From Dendrobium chrysotoxum (taxonomy: Eukaryota > Streptophyta > Magnoliopsida > Asparagales > Orchidaceae), in contig CM034312.1 in NCBI GenBank assembly GCA_019925795.1, positions 87,733,528-87,797,527 of the forward strand: a stretch of DNA of 64,000 bases, written 5' to 3'. Position numbers and translations under genes: made by a program. How positions within the stretch are numbered: position 1 is the first letter of the stretch; each line of letters opens with the position of its first letter. The notes beneath the pieces are model-generated. The model was not told the DNA's origin. It worked only from the letters and a program-made list of their open reading frames with translations, and searched no databases. Shown here piece after piece: positions 1 to 11,800 of the stretch.

Positions 1-2119
1 GGACATTTGGGATTTTTGGGAGGCATTTTTAAATATTTGTGGTTCCTCCGGTTAAGATTTTATTTTAACATAACCATCATCGAGATTTTTGTGGGCTATT
101 TTATTTTATCAGGGGAACCTTATTGAATCTATTAACTTATCAACAGATGATCGGGTTCATTGTCGGCTTTATGCCTTCATTAATGAATTTTTCTTGTTAT
201 AGATCTTGAAGGCCTAATATGAAATATAAAATAAATATCACGATCGACACCGCAACAGTATATTTGTTTGATGGTTCCAACAGTGTCGACTCATATCTGT
301 TCATGTAGAAGGATCGGGCTCAAACTTAGGTTCATTTCTTGACCTGCACAGCATCCTGAAACGTCACATATCCGCACACAACATGCTCGTCGGGGTCCAT
401 ACAGGTATATGATTTTAAATGTATTTTGCATAATGTATTTGTATGGTAGTTGTATGCATATAGTGCAATCGGTGTGCATAAAATATTTGCATGTTAACAT
501 ACTCGAGTATGTACTTGTGTATTTGAATATATACATGTATGTTGGCAATATATATTTGCATATTGCATGATGTGCTTGATATACAAGGTATTGGTTTAAC
601 CCACTAACATAACATATGGTATATTTGCATAATATGCATGTATGATGTATACATGTATTGCATGTTTGCTTGCATAACGAGTTAGCGTGATGATTCAGTG
701 CATGATATATTTACACATCAACGTAGCGCTTCTGTTATTGCGCAACACATTTTTACACGTTGGATAATGTGCTTGCATTATGTGTTTTTTAAACAATGTA
801 TATATGCATACTATGAATAAATTGTTGTGCATTTTAATATATGAGGTTATTTTTATAACAGTAGAATATAACCAGGTATATAAGTGATAATTATTTGGAA
901 AAAGCACAATTTTTTATTTATGAGCTTGTAAACACATTCTGTCCGCTTGTACAAATATTACGAATTTGATGGTGTGGCACTGCACTGCAGGTCATTTGCT
1001 AATTTATGCAAGCACATTATCGTGCATAATTAAGTTTTACTAAGCATCACTTATAGTCCAACACTACACATTCAGTAATTGCTGACTATTGCATACAGGT
1101 GGATTATGTTTAACACGACTCTTCAATCATTGATTATAGATGGCTCGTAGTGCTGCACTGCAGATCGTTCTTTATTTCTTGAAAAGGAATTGTCGTGTAC
1201 TATAAGTTTTATTTTATCTATCTGTGGATCATCAGCTGACATCTAGAAATTGCCAACTTGGCTTATAGATAGATTATTGTGCGTATAAAGAATCTTCCCT
1301 AATTGCGGATAAGTGACACTGAACACAAATCTTCTACTGCTACCCGTGGGTATTTGCATTTATTATGTATTGATTGTCTTTGCTTGTCGGGAGTTATTGT
1401 GTCTGCTTGACATTGAATCATCTTTGATTGCGAAGACGTCCTAACATTCATTGCACATAGTTCATCGTCACCGACAAGCTGGTTGTTGTATGCATAATGA
1501 GTCTCCTATAGCGGTTCGTAGGAGCATGTATGTATTGGAGGGTATGTTGTCATTGCTTGTAGATGGCATGCTATATTTGTCGCCAATCTTACCATGCATG
1601 TTAATTGGCAAATTGATATGTCTCTTGTGTGTTGACTTTGGATGTTCTTGTGGGGATCAATATGCATGTTTGCAAGTTGATTGACGCATTCATCAAAATC
1701 CTTCAGTGCTTGTTTGTAAGATATGACCTTCAACGCTTGTAAAAGACCAACTTGTTTGCTTACATATTGATCGTGTCTAAAAGCCTCACATTACGAGTCT
1801 CCTACTTGTTCATTAATTATCATTTGGATGGCAACGCTCACTAGTTAGCATTTGCATTTTTGTTGACATTATAATTTCTTGATATTCATTGAAAATTTTA
1901 TATTTTTGAGTGCAGGCACATCATTGCATTTTTTCATTTGATCCTTACTTCTGTGATTCATTTTTATTTTACAAACTACACGTCTTATTTTTAATACTAA
2001 GTCTTGTTCCCTGTTATTATAAGTTTGGTTCCTTATTGATTATTCAAATTCCTTGTAGTTTGTTCAAGTTAGGTCCTCTATTTTACTGGAAATTTTGACA
2101 GCCTCCCGGCGTCTACCCT

Positions 2120-2500
2120 ATTTAGGATAAATTTTGAGAGTCGGGCCTCCCCACCATACTAGAGAAAAATGTGTATGGTAGGTGTCGAGCAATACTGCGA
2201 TCATGGTCTTCAATTTCACCACGCCAGAGAAAGGCGTGTATTAGTCTTCAGGGATACCTGCTTGAAAGATTTGTATAATTCTTTTTCACGCTGGCACTGA
2301 GGCATGCACATAGGCACTTAAATTTATCCCCACCATGATAGAGAAAAATGTGTATATGGTCTAGCCACCTCGCCGCAAGCACCGCACTAGATTCCCTCCC
2401 ACCATGCTAGGAAAAATGTGTGTGGGTGATTTTCTAGTGCGCCACGAGCTACGAGAACGTGATTTTGAGTTTAGAGCGTTATACCTTTGCATGACAAAGC
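2120..2500 (-). repeat. Hairpin array of copy A
   Basis: Several units of about 30 nt, each followed by GGTGGG or GGTG on the - strand. Examples on the - strand: ACCATAC...GTATGGT around 2145..2175 and CACGCC...GGCGTG around 2220..2245. They occupy the same place as the CACGCTT...AAGCGTG units of copy B but use different stem bases. Two further units (about 2330..2360 and 2397..2428) have only partly pairing stems. Confidence 0.5.
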
Positions 2501-2562
2501 GGTGATCGTGACGACGAATATGCACAAAAGTTTCATTTTTTATATTCATTCCTTTTTCTTTT

Positions 2563-2590
2563 CATTATATATATATATATATATATAATG
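2563..2590. repeat. Perfect (AT)n palindrome
   Basis: A 28-bp self-complementary run from CATTATAT to ATATAATG, lying in the AT-rich part of copy A. It is a microsatellite that could extrude as a cruciform. Confidence 0.8.
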
Positions 2591-3984
2591 ATAATAAGAA
2601 TGACAATGAACATCAAACATTTATCATTTTCCTTTAGATTTCACACGCTGATTATTTTCCAACTTCATAAATTTGTTATTTTAATTAATAGATTATTTGA
2701 GCGAGCATAATTGACGTTTAATCATCAAAAATAAAGTATTCAAATAAGTAGCTCTTCATGACTACAGTAAGATACCTGACCCAAGGCAATTAATAATTAA
2801 GGAGAAGGAAACTTGCTCAACTTTTTCAATTAAAGCCACTAGAGGGCAAGGTGCTGTTGAGTGATTATGTGGGTTATATGGAGTCAGCACAATAGAGAGG
2901 GCCATTGATCTGCGACTGAGCTGGACGGGTTGCTTTGGGAGATTGCGGCAAGAGTAAATCAGGCAGTTGTGAATCAATTTGCCGTAAGGCAGATCAGAGC
3001 AAGGGCTTTGGGATTCAGTTGAATGGAGGAATGGAGAAACCAGATGAGGTAAGGGTCTAGTGCAGGCGTCGATTGGGAGATGGACTAGGTTGGGATTTGT
3101 TGGTTTCAAGAAGTGAAGGTTCAGGCCTCTAGGTTGTGTGAGATATGGCTTATAGAGAGCTGGTGACGGGTTAAGGTGTTGTGGTCGGCCTGGGTCCGGC
3201 GGGTGGAGGGCAAGTGATGGGTGGCTGGGTCCAATCAGCACAGGGAAGTGCAGAGGGGTTCGATCTAGGTGGATAGACTGGACTTCAGATGCTAGTTTTG
3301 ACAAAATCTAGATGTGATATGGAGGCTTGAGGTCGACGAGATTCAGTGAAGGGTCTGTGAACGAGCTACGTGAAGTTCGACGGGGTCTCATTGGCCTTCA
3401 GTTTAATCGACGGCTGTGTGTGGATGACAGAAGATCGGCACAATAGGTTGGCTTCTACGTGAGGATGTTTTAGATTGAGGTCCGTCCAAGTTCTACAGCT
3501 CATGTGAGGTAAAAAATGAATGGATATAGGCTGGCAATTGAGGAAGAAGCGAGATGGGATGTTTGACTGGTTGAAGTTGTTCAACAAGGAGGATCGAGAT
3601 CTGATAGTGGTTTTCGGCTAAGAGTGTTTTGTGTGTTAAGTAGTGGAATAGAGAACTCGTCTGCCTCCTCATTTTAATGAATGATTGAAGCTTGAGTGCG
3701 ATTGAGGCAAGGGATTTACGCAGGATTTCCGCCAGAATTTCAGGGATTTGATCGACGTCAAAGTAGACAGTCCGAGGTTAGCTTTCATTGAGTTGATTTT
3801 GATGTAATTTTAATTATTAGTATTATTATTAATACTAGTAATAATATTACTTAATAATATTTTATATTTTATAATAATAAAAAAATGAGAAAAACTCTCA
3901 TTTTAGCCTCAATATGCGCATCGCCACCATGAAATTCATGCTGATTCTCGTGCATGAATTTCTTTGAGTGAAATTACTATCAAC

Positions 3985-4365
3985 TTTAGGTATTATTGAT
4001 ATTCTGAATGCAACGGCGTAGTCTGTTTCACAATTGGATGTCGTTTAGGTAATATCACGTGTCAATTTCCTCAATTTACACGTCATTGCCTCGGGATCCA
4101 AGCCGATCTCCTTATGGGATTTTAATCGAACAAATTTATGGTCATTTTAGGGTATTGACGACGCTCGCAATGCAATGACGAAGCTTGTTTTGCGATCGAA
4201 CGTCATTTGGCCAACACCGCACGTTAATTTTGGGTGTTAGTCATCTCTTTGTCCGATCTCGTCCGATTTGACCGCGAGAGGTTATCTCTTAAGCAAATTC
4301 AATGTCCTGACTGCAACGCATAGCTCATTTGGCAATCGAATGTCGTTTGACCCTGCAAGTGATGT
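3985..4365. repeat. Three degenerate copies of a repeat of about 150 bp
   Basis: Related blocks at about 4010..4050, 4170..4213 and 4314..4354 share the pattern GCAAyG...AATyG(A/G)ATGTCGTTT followed by a C-rich segment. They are strongly diverged. They lie in the 5' part of copy A and have no evident counterpart in copy B, so they may be private to this copy. Confidence 0.45.
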
Positions 4366-4441
4366 GTCGCGCCGACGTGTGCTTCGCTCAATTTGCTGCT
4401 TTTGCCTATTTTTGCACAAATTTTGATGTAGAGGTCAGACA

Positions 4442-5880
4442 AATGACCATTGTTTAGTAGTGTTGTTTAGCGGTAAAACATTCAGTTAGAGAACACATGC
4501 CATGCCTTCATTAATGATAAATTATTTGAGAATGATCATAATTTTCCAGGGTTTCTCACATAAACATATAGAGTTTTTTTTCTTCTATTTGTGTGATGGG
4601 TATCCGTACAATGCTAAGATGAAAATTCCTAACTCTATCGCCGCGTATAGTCTAGCCCGCAACAAACATGTTTATCAGCGCACATACGTTGAATATTAGT
4701 GAATTAACGTACTTTTAAAAGACACATGTTTGTCACTTGAAAATTTATTATGGATTTTTAGTATTAACACATTTATCAGAGCAATTGCATGATTCTTGAG
4801 ACAATTACATACTTATCAGAGCAATCACATGCTTATCAAGGTAATTACATGCTTCTTGAGGCATGTTAAATATGAATTTATCTTATTTTTAATTTGCATA
4901 ATATTCACTGATCTTATGCATGAGTTGTTATTGTTGTTGTTATGCATGAGTGTTTTAGCACATGTATCGAAGCACATACAAACATTTGACTTATAGTGAT
5001 TTAATGTGCGTTTAAATGGTACACCGTACATGTATGATACATAATTTTTTTTACTAATGGCACACTTATCATTAGCAATTGCATGCTTCTCTAGATGATT
5101 GCTTGCTATCAAAGCAATTATATGTTTCTTAAGAAACTTATCTTTGACTATTTATTAATCATGTCGAATTATTTTCAAATATGTGCCGAAGAATGATTTA
5201 TTAAGTTCAAATAAATTTAATCCATTTTATTGATTTTATAAACAATGTCTCAAACTTATTTGTTGTTTTTTTTTTGGAATTAATATTGGCTGCAATTGAC
5301 TTAAATAAGTCATTTGTGTTCAAAAGTGAGAGTATTTTGATCTGAAGTGAATTTTTGTTCATATTCCTCAATAAATGAAACAACATGCATATTCCTCAAA
5401 TTTTGAGTGTTATGAGACATATAAAGTAAAATTTCACTTTTTAAATTTATCTTAAAATAAGTATAAAATATGAAAATTTATATAAAATTTATATCACACA
5501 AAAGTTAAAAATAAATCAACAAATTTAAAATCCAAGAGAAAAAAATAAGTCAAATTTTATGACCAAATTATTTTGAATATATATTACTTATAGGGATAGG
5601 TGAGTCAAGCAGACTAGAACTCGGCTCGCTGACAAACTTGCAAATCTAGTTTATTGAGCCATGAGCTCGAGTTCGAGTTCAAACTTATGCCAATATATTA
5701 AATGAGTTTGAGTTCAAACTTTATAGGACTTGGCTTGTTGGCTATTGATTCAGCTTGAATAAAGTAGATATTTAGGATCTGACAATGAAATATAAGCTGT
5801 TAGATAATTTTTATCTTTTAAAGAGGAGGGATTGCTTTCAATGAAGCAACAAAAGGCTTTACTGCATTAATGAAACTATA
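4442..5880. repeat. AT-rich intergenic DNA with degenerate tandem repeats
   Basis: Two related blocks follow each other. About 4700..4865 and 4996..5135 both run from a GTGAwTTAA start through a TTATCA(gA)GCAATTGCATG motif. Inside them a unit of about 20 bp, GCAATTrCATGCTTCT, recurs at 4780..4860 and 5080..5130. No gene is seen here. The stretch 5600..5760, rich in GAGCTCGAGTTCGAG-like words, looks like an old repeat fragment. Confidence 0.4.
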
Positions 5881-5892
5881 AATCATTCATTA

Positions 5893-5965
5893 CACAACTC
5901 ATCTTGACCTATTGGTAGAGAACTTTGACTATCAACCGAGAGATGTTGGATTCGAAACTTACGTA
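5893..5965 (+). mobile_element. tRNA-derived SINE head (candidate)
   Basis: A polymerase III A-box-like word TGACCTATTGG at 5905..5915 is followed about 43 nt later by a B-box-like word GGATTCGAAAC at 5948..5958, the spacing found in tRNAs and tRNA-derived SINEs. The segment between them reads like a decayed tRNA arm. No full cloverleaf can be drawn, so it is not a tRNA gene. The 3' end of the SINE was not identified. Confidence 0.4.
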
Positions 5966-6564
5966 TGTGATTTGTGTGTTAATTTGTCATAATTAACTCA
6001 AAAGTCTGGAATGTGATCTCCTGGAATGCCAAAGGATTGGAAGAACGTCTGGATTGAATGAGAGAGAGAAAGCGCAGTGAAAAATGCTCTGTGAAAGTAA
6101 AATGACCTAGCTTTCAAGTCTTTTGAACTTCTGCATGCAAATTTATATTTTTGCAGTCGGGCCATGTCGAGTCGAACGTGCTGACAAAACATAAAGGTCG
6201 GCTGCTGAGAAGACATAAATAATAAATAATATCCAATCGATTATCCACTTGCTACTCCACGTTTCAAATTTTTATTGAAATTCAAACATAAAATTACGTC
6301 CCGCACCAAATAATTTCTCCTCAAAGAGAGCTTGAGACTTGCTCTTCTTCTCTAGTCTAGTGGGCGGTCTCTTAGATGACTCTCTAGTGAGTTCTCGGTA
6401 AAATTTTTGTTTTTTGGCGTTGCTTCTCTAATGAGCTTCTATTGAGGCTTTATTTCGAGTTTAGCTCTCAAACTTGAGAATGAATGAACAAGTTGAGCTT
6501 GAAGTCAAGCCACTTTTAATTGATGATGCAAACATTAGTTCGCTACTAGTAGAACTCGAATCAT

Positions 6565-6573
6565 TTATATATA
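6565..6573 (+). promoter_or_regulatory. Possible TATA box of the GUN1-like gene
   Basis: TATATATAT within an AT-rich stretch, about 400 bp before the GUN1 start codon and followed by a pyrimidine-rich leader (6590..6971). This is a motif match only; the transcription start is not visible. Confidence 0.25.
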
Positions 6574-6641
6574 TTTTTATACTCAGTACTCCTTAATAGC
6601 CTTACCTTCTCCAAGAAGATAATGGTCCAACCTATTTATCT

Positions 6642-6851
6642 ATGTTTTGTTGTACTTCTATCTCCAACTTTCTTATCCTCTCCACCGGCGCAGAAACAAT
6701 CTTCTTCTCACTGAACCCTTTGCTCCTCATGATGCAACCACTCATTCCTTCATCCCACGCTATCATTCTTCCCCGTTTCTTTTATGCCACTCCGCTGTTC
6801 CTGATGAAGCCTTCTTTGTACAAATTTCGAACTCCTGCGACGCCAAAATGA
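6642..6851 (+). promoter_or_regulatory. Candidate upstream ORF in the GUN1 leader (69 codons)
   Basis: An ATG at 6642 opens a 69-codon frame that closes at 6851, 120 bp before the GUN1 ATG at 6972. If the transcript starts near the TATA-like word at about 6565, this frame lies in the 5' leader and would be met by scanning ribosomes first. The peptide starts MFCCTSISNF, is hydrophobic and resembles nothing I recognise. A chance ORF is quite possible. Confidence 0.3.
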
Positions 6852-6971
6852 CATTTTGACTTCTAATCTGTGAAGTCATCTTCTATTTGATTTTTTTTAC
6901 CTCCTCACCATTCATCGATTCGCTTCTGAGTAGTTTTTTTTTTAATTTCTCTGTTCTCAAAACCTATACTG

Positions 6972-8845
6972 ATGGCTTCCTCTACTCCTCCATACTCCAT
7001 AAACACTTCAAAACCCCACCAAATCCCTCATCCAAATCCCAAGAACCATCTCCATAAGCAACAAAAGAGACCCCATAGGCTTCAGTCCTCTTCTTCTATG
7101 CTTACTAGCTCTTCCTATAATAGTGCTAGCTCTGCCCATGGTAAATTCCTGACACCTTCCTCTTCCACTAGTCTACAAAGTCATCATCTTTCTCTGCCTC
7201 TGCTTGGCCCGGAATTCCGACGAAGCCGAACTACCAAAGTTATCTCAAAGAGAAATCTTTCTTCTCCAAGGACCTACTTTTCTCAAACCCGTAGCCCATC
7301 TGCTGCAGCTGTGGACATCACTGCCCGGCTCCTCTGTTCAAGCCTGGATGATATCCAGGGTCTCCATGGTATCCTTGGCTCATTTCAACATAAGCTTAAA
7401 ATCCCTGAAGATTACTGTTTTGTGCTCCACGAGCTTGGTAATAGGGATAAATGCCCCCCAAAGGCGCTTGCTTTCTTCCATGCTTCAATACCTTTGATGC
7501 GAAATTCCACAGAGAAAGGCAAGCTCCTCACCGCTGTCATTGGAATCCTTGGCAAGTTGGGTAGGCATGATCTTGCAAGGCAGGTTTTTGAATTTGGCTT
7601 ATCCCAAGGCTTTGGCAACACAGTCTATGCTTATTCTGCACTTATCTCTGCTTATGCTCGGAATGGGCTGTCCTCTGAGGCTATGTCAGTTTTTTCTTTG
7701 ATGAAGGCAACAGGTGTTAGACCAAATAATATTTCATATAATGCTGTGATTGATGCATGTGGGAAAGGAGGTGTAGACCTTGAAATCACTGTTGGATTCT
7801 TTCGAGAGATGCTTCAAAATGGAATTTGTCCTGATAGGAAGACATTCAATTCTCTTCTTGCTGGTTGCAGCCATGCTGGACGGCTTGAGGATGCGCGCAT
7901 TCTGTTTGATGAAATGATTGATCTCGGTATTGGTCGAGATATCTACACTTACAACACGTTCATCGATGTGCTTTGCAAGGGTGGGAATATGGAATTTGCC
8001 GTTGAGGTTATTCCCGACATGCTAACCAATTATATCCAGCCAAATGTTGTTACTTACAGCACCCTGATGGATGGATATGCCAAGTTGGAGAGACATGACG
8101 AAGCCCTTAATTTATATATGGAGATGAAGTCTCTGGGGATTCAATTGGATCGGGTGTGTTACAATACATTGCTTTCTATCTATGTGAAATCTGGAAGGTA
8201 TGAGGATATTACAAGAGTTTGTGAGGAGATGGAAGTTATAGGTATAGATAAGGACATAATTACTTACAATTCTTTGATAACTGGGTATGGGAAGCAAGGG
8301 AGATTTGATATTGTAAGTTATTTGATTAGGGATATGAGGAAGAAGGGGGTTGCCTCAAATGTATTAACGTACTCAACTTTAATGGATATCTATTCAAAGG
8401 CTGGTATGCATGAAGATGCTGCTAATGTGTTCTTTGACTTCAAGGAATCTGGGTTGAAAGCTGATGTAGTTTTATACAGCTCTTTTATAGATATGCTGGC
8501 TAAGAATGGCTTGGTGAAGTGTGCAATGTGGTTGCTTGATGAGATGACACAGATTGGCATTGAGCCAAATGTAGTAACTTATAATACCATTATTGATGGT
8601 TTTGGAAAGTCGAGGTTTTTTTTTGAGGGGGGTATTGGGAATGGGATGGCAGGAGGTAAGGGAAATTGCAATCAAATTGTTAAGATCTTTGGAAATCTGA
8701 CCAAAGAAATTATGCAGCCTATGGTGGAAGAAGCAACGAAGAAATCTGAGGACTTGTTCTGCATTTTGGGATTGTTTCAGAGGATGATACAACAACGAGT
8801 GAAGCCTAATGTTGTGACATTCTCTGCCATATTGAACGCTTGCAG
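6972..8845 (+). CDS. GUN1: GUN1-like exon 1 (transit peptide and PPR tract)
   Basis: ATG at 6972 opens a frame that continues to FSAILNAC followed by AG, then a GT donor at 8846. Reading on past the donor gives only a short non-conserved tail to a stop at 8900, which marks the intron. A run of nine T at 8616..8624 lies in the variable linker between the PPR tract and the last PPR; the frame is kept across it. Confidence 0.93.
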
Positions 8846-11800
8846 GTTAGACTATGCAACACTTTTTAAAACTAAATTTGTCTGTGCCAAGAAGAGGTAG
8901 ATAGGCCCCTACTAGTATGTTGCAATTGAATGGTAAGTAAAAGAGCAAGTCAATAAGCGCTACAAGTATTAAGGCTTTGTTTTGCGTGGCTTATGCTTTT
9001 GTATTTTTGTTGTTAGAAATTTTTAAAGCTGTTTCCTCAAACATAATTTCTATCCCGCTTTTCAAAAATCAATTTTCCATGGCAAATTATGAGAAAACAA
9101 AGGGGAAAATTGTCTGATTTTTCATCCAGACTGGTCTTGCATTTTGCTGGCTTCTTTTTGGCACACAAGTAGGTAGAAAGTATAAACTTAATGAAGCCTT
9201 AAATAATCAACCACACCCATTTGGGACATAAAGAAATTAAACAAAAATATCATGGCCTGAGAGAAGACAATGTAGAAAACAAATACAACTAAAACTGATG
9301 AAAAATATCTTTTTTGAGGATAAAGTAGTCAGAATAGAGTAGCGCTGCCTAGAGAAGTAGAAACACAAGATTAAGTAATAAGTAATAGGAATGATATCTC
9401 CACAAAAATGTTGGCTGATGACAGACCTTTTTCCACACACTATTTGGTCTATTAATTATTGTTTGCTATTTTACGGTGTAATTCCTATTCTACGCAAGTG
9501 CACATGTCGTGTGAAGTAATAAAATGATGAGATGAGTATCGTTCCGACGAGGGTTTGGAATTATTTGAAGCTCACTCTATTGTTGTTTACTAAAATTACT
9601 ATATTTATTTTGTTAGACAATTAAAAAGGGTGATTCAATGAAAAGTAAAACGCTACAGTTGCAAAAGATAAAGACAATAATTTTTTTTTTAAATTTGAAC
9701 ATATGATATTTAAAAACACATGTTTGCAATAGAGAGATTTCTTCCTGATATTACTCTGAAGCAAAACATAAGTACTTCTCGTCTTTGTCGAGCTCATTGG
9801 AGTATTAGCTATGATTCCTCCTACCTACAATTTTACTATTTCCTTAAGATCCCATAACCCTAACCATCATATGTCTATACATGACAAGATTACGTTTTAA
9901 AATCTCTATATTATAATCTTTTAGTTTAATAATGGTAATTTAAAATTTTAAAATAAGCATGCGCAATAGTTAGTTTACTCTGTTTTAAAAAATAATAGTA
10001 GTAATTAACATTGGCTTGGAAAATAAAATAAATAAACACTTAACTGTGGCCTAGAATAATGAAAATAAAGAAAACATTTAGTGAATCCGGATCATTCATT
10101 TTGAGTTTGGAGGTGTTCCTGATGGGGACATCGACAAGAGATTCCGACGTGTTTATTAGAGGAAACATCGGAGATCGATGGCCATGATGGAGAGCCTTCA
10201 CTTTTGATGCACTTTATGTATTATTTATTTTTATATTTCAGTTTTTTCCGATTTTACTCCTATGGGTAGTTAGTTTGCTATTGTAGCCCAAGGGGTATTC
10301 TAGTCTATTTTCTTTTGTCATATTGAGGCCTATATATATGACCCCTTCTTATGTATTGGGATGATGATTGATGGAATAAATTCTGAGTTTTCTTTGTCTC
10401 CCTTAATGTTGAGTGTTTGAGAGAAGAAAGAAGAGTCTTCTCCTCCGGCCCCTCCCCTTTCTCCCCCACACCGCCGGCCTACTTCCCCTCCCCACCGCCC
10501 CCTCATTTACCTCCCTACTCGACCACGACCACCAGACCCGCCGCCCCTCCTTTGGCCTTTCTCCCCTCCACTGCCCTTGCCCCCCCACCTTAGCTCCACC
10601 ACCACTTCCCTACCAACCACCATAACACAAGCCACCTTCCCCATCCATCCCTTAACCTTCCATTAAATTGTCTTGAATGCTTTCCTAATTAAGGTAGATA
10701 AAATTTGGAGGGATTTTAACTTCAAATTCAAATAGATTTGGGTTAATTTCTTATCCTAAGTAGGTAACCCTTTTAATCCCGCAAATCTGAAATCAATTTC
10801 AGATTTCTTCTTTTATTTATTTAATTGCTTGGGCCCACAATCCCAATTAAATAAACCCCCCAAATTCCCCTCCATAGGGCCGGCCACCTCTCTCTCTCCA
10901 ATCTCATTAATTGGAATCCAATTAAGGATGCAATTAGCTAAATCTCTAGCCCTAATTCCCTCCCAACCTCCTTTAGTTTCAAATTTCAAATTTGAAATTT
11001 CCCTAACCCTATATTAATTAAAATATGAACTTATTTTCAGATTTTGCAACTAAATCCCTCTCCAAGTCCTACCCTAGCCACCTCTCTCATACCCAAACCC
11101 TAGCATACCGCCGGCCTTTCCCTCTCCTCCCTCTCTCCCCGTCTCCCTTCACAAGCCGCCGGATCCTCCAAAGCGCACAACCAAGATACTTTGTCCATGG
11201 ATGGCGGATCCTGAGGTCGACCACGGATTCATCTACAACAATCAAGGAGAAATCGATATTTTGCGATCCCCTTTCTTTGATCTCGACTTTGGCTTTGACA
11301 ACACCATCGAGGAATACGTTGACCGCATCATCGACACTTTGGTCATAGTCCTTGACGAGCAACAACCATCTGGATCTTGGCAACTCATCGGACAATTCAC
11401 TCCTCCTCCACCGCCGACTACCTTCTCTTGGATCAAAGCCATTGGTGTTGCTACCATCTTAGTGGCATCGTTTGGTGTGCTGAAAGCCTCTCTTTGCTAA
11501 AGCCTTATATTGAGTGTGAGTGAGAACGGTAACTCTAGGTGAAATTTCTAAATATTAAGCTTTGGATTTTATTACGGCATATCTAGTGTTATTGTGATAT
11601 TTTCTGAATTGTCTTAACTTGTTCTAATATCCTAAGTTTTGTAACTGCATACCAAAACAAAATTAATAATTGAGAATTCTTATAATCATGCCTTATGGCT
11701 CATTAACCTTAAAGTAGCAAGCTTCACAATACTTTTATTAGTTCCTTGCAATTCTTGTGGGTTTCACATCAGTTCCATTTAAATAATCAAGTTATAGATG

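Larger units (their letters stand above)
1..4441 (-). mobile_element. Non-coding LTR-type repeat, copy A (reverse, cut by window edge)
   Basis: Read on the - strand this segment has the same order of parts as copy B (32833..38251) and copy C (52524..55290): a C/T-rich leader (about 3780 down to 2760), an AT-rich stretch (2720..2530), a hairpin array (2500..2120), the block GCCGGGAGGCTGTC near 2105, a low-complexity stretch, a block ending GATGCTGTGCAGGTCA (about 400..340), a GTCGACA block near 285, and a GATGATGG...AACCGGAGG block near 90..45. I place its 5' end at 4441 because the - strand there starts TGTCTGACCTC, close to TGTTGACCTAC at the start of copy B; that similarity is short, so the end is tentative. 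The other end lies outside the window. No coding domain is visible. It could be a giant solo LTR or a non-autonomous (LARD-like) element. Confidence 0.5.

Noticed and set aside
2762..3304. 180-codon proline/leucine-rich frame on the - strand
   Set aside because: It lies in the C/T-rich leader of copy A, has no domain, and the matching leader of copy B has no comparable frame. Composition explains its openness.
5893..5965. A functional tRNA gene
   Set aside because: The A/B boxes are imperfect and no complete cloverleaf or terminator can be drawn.
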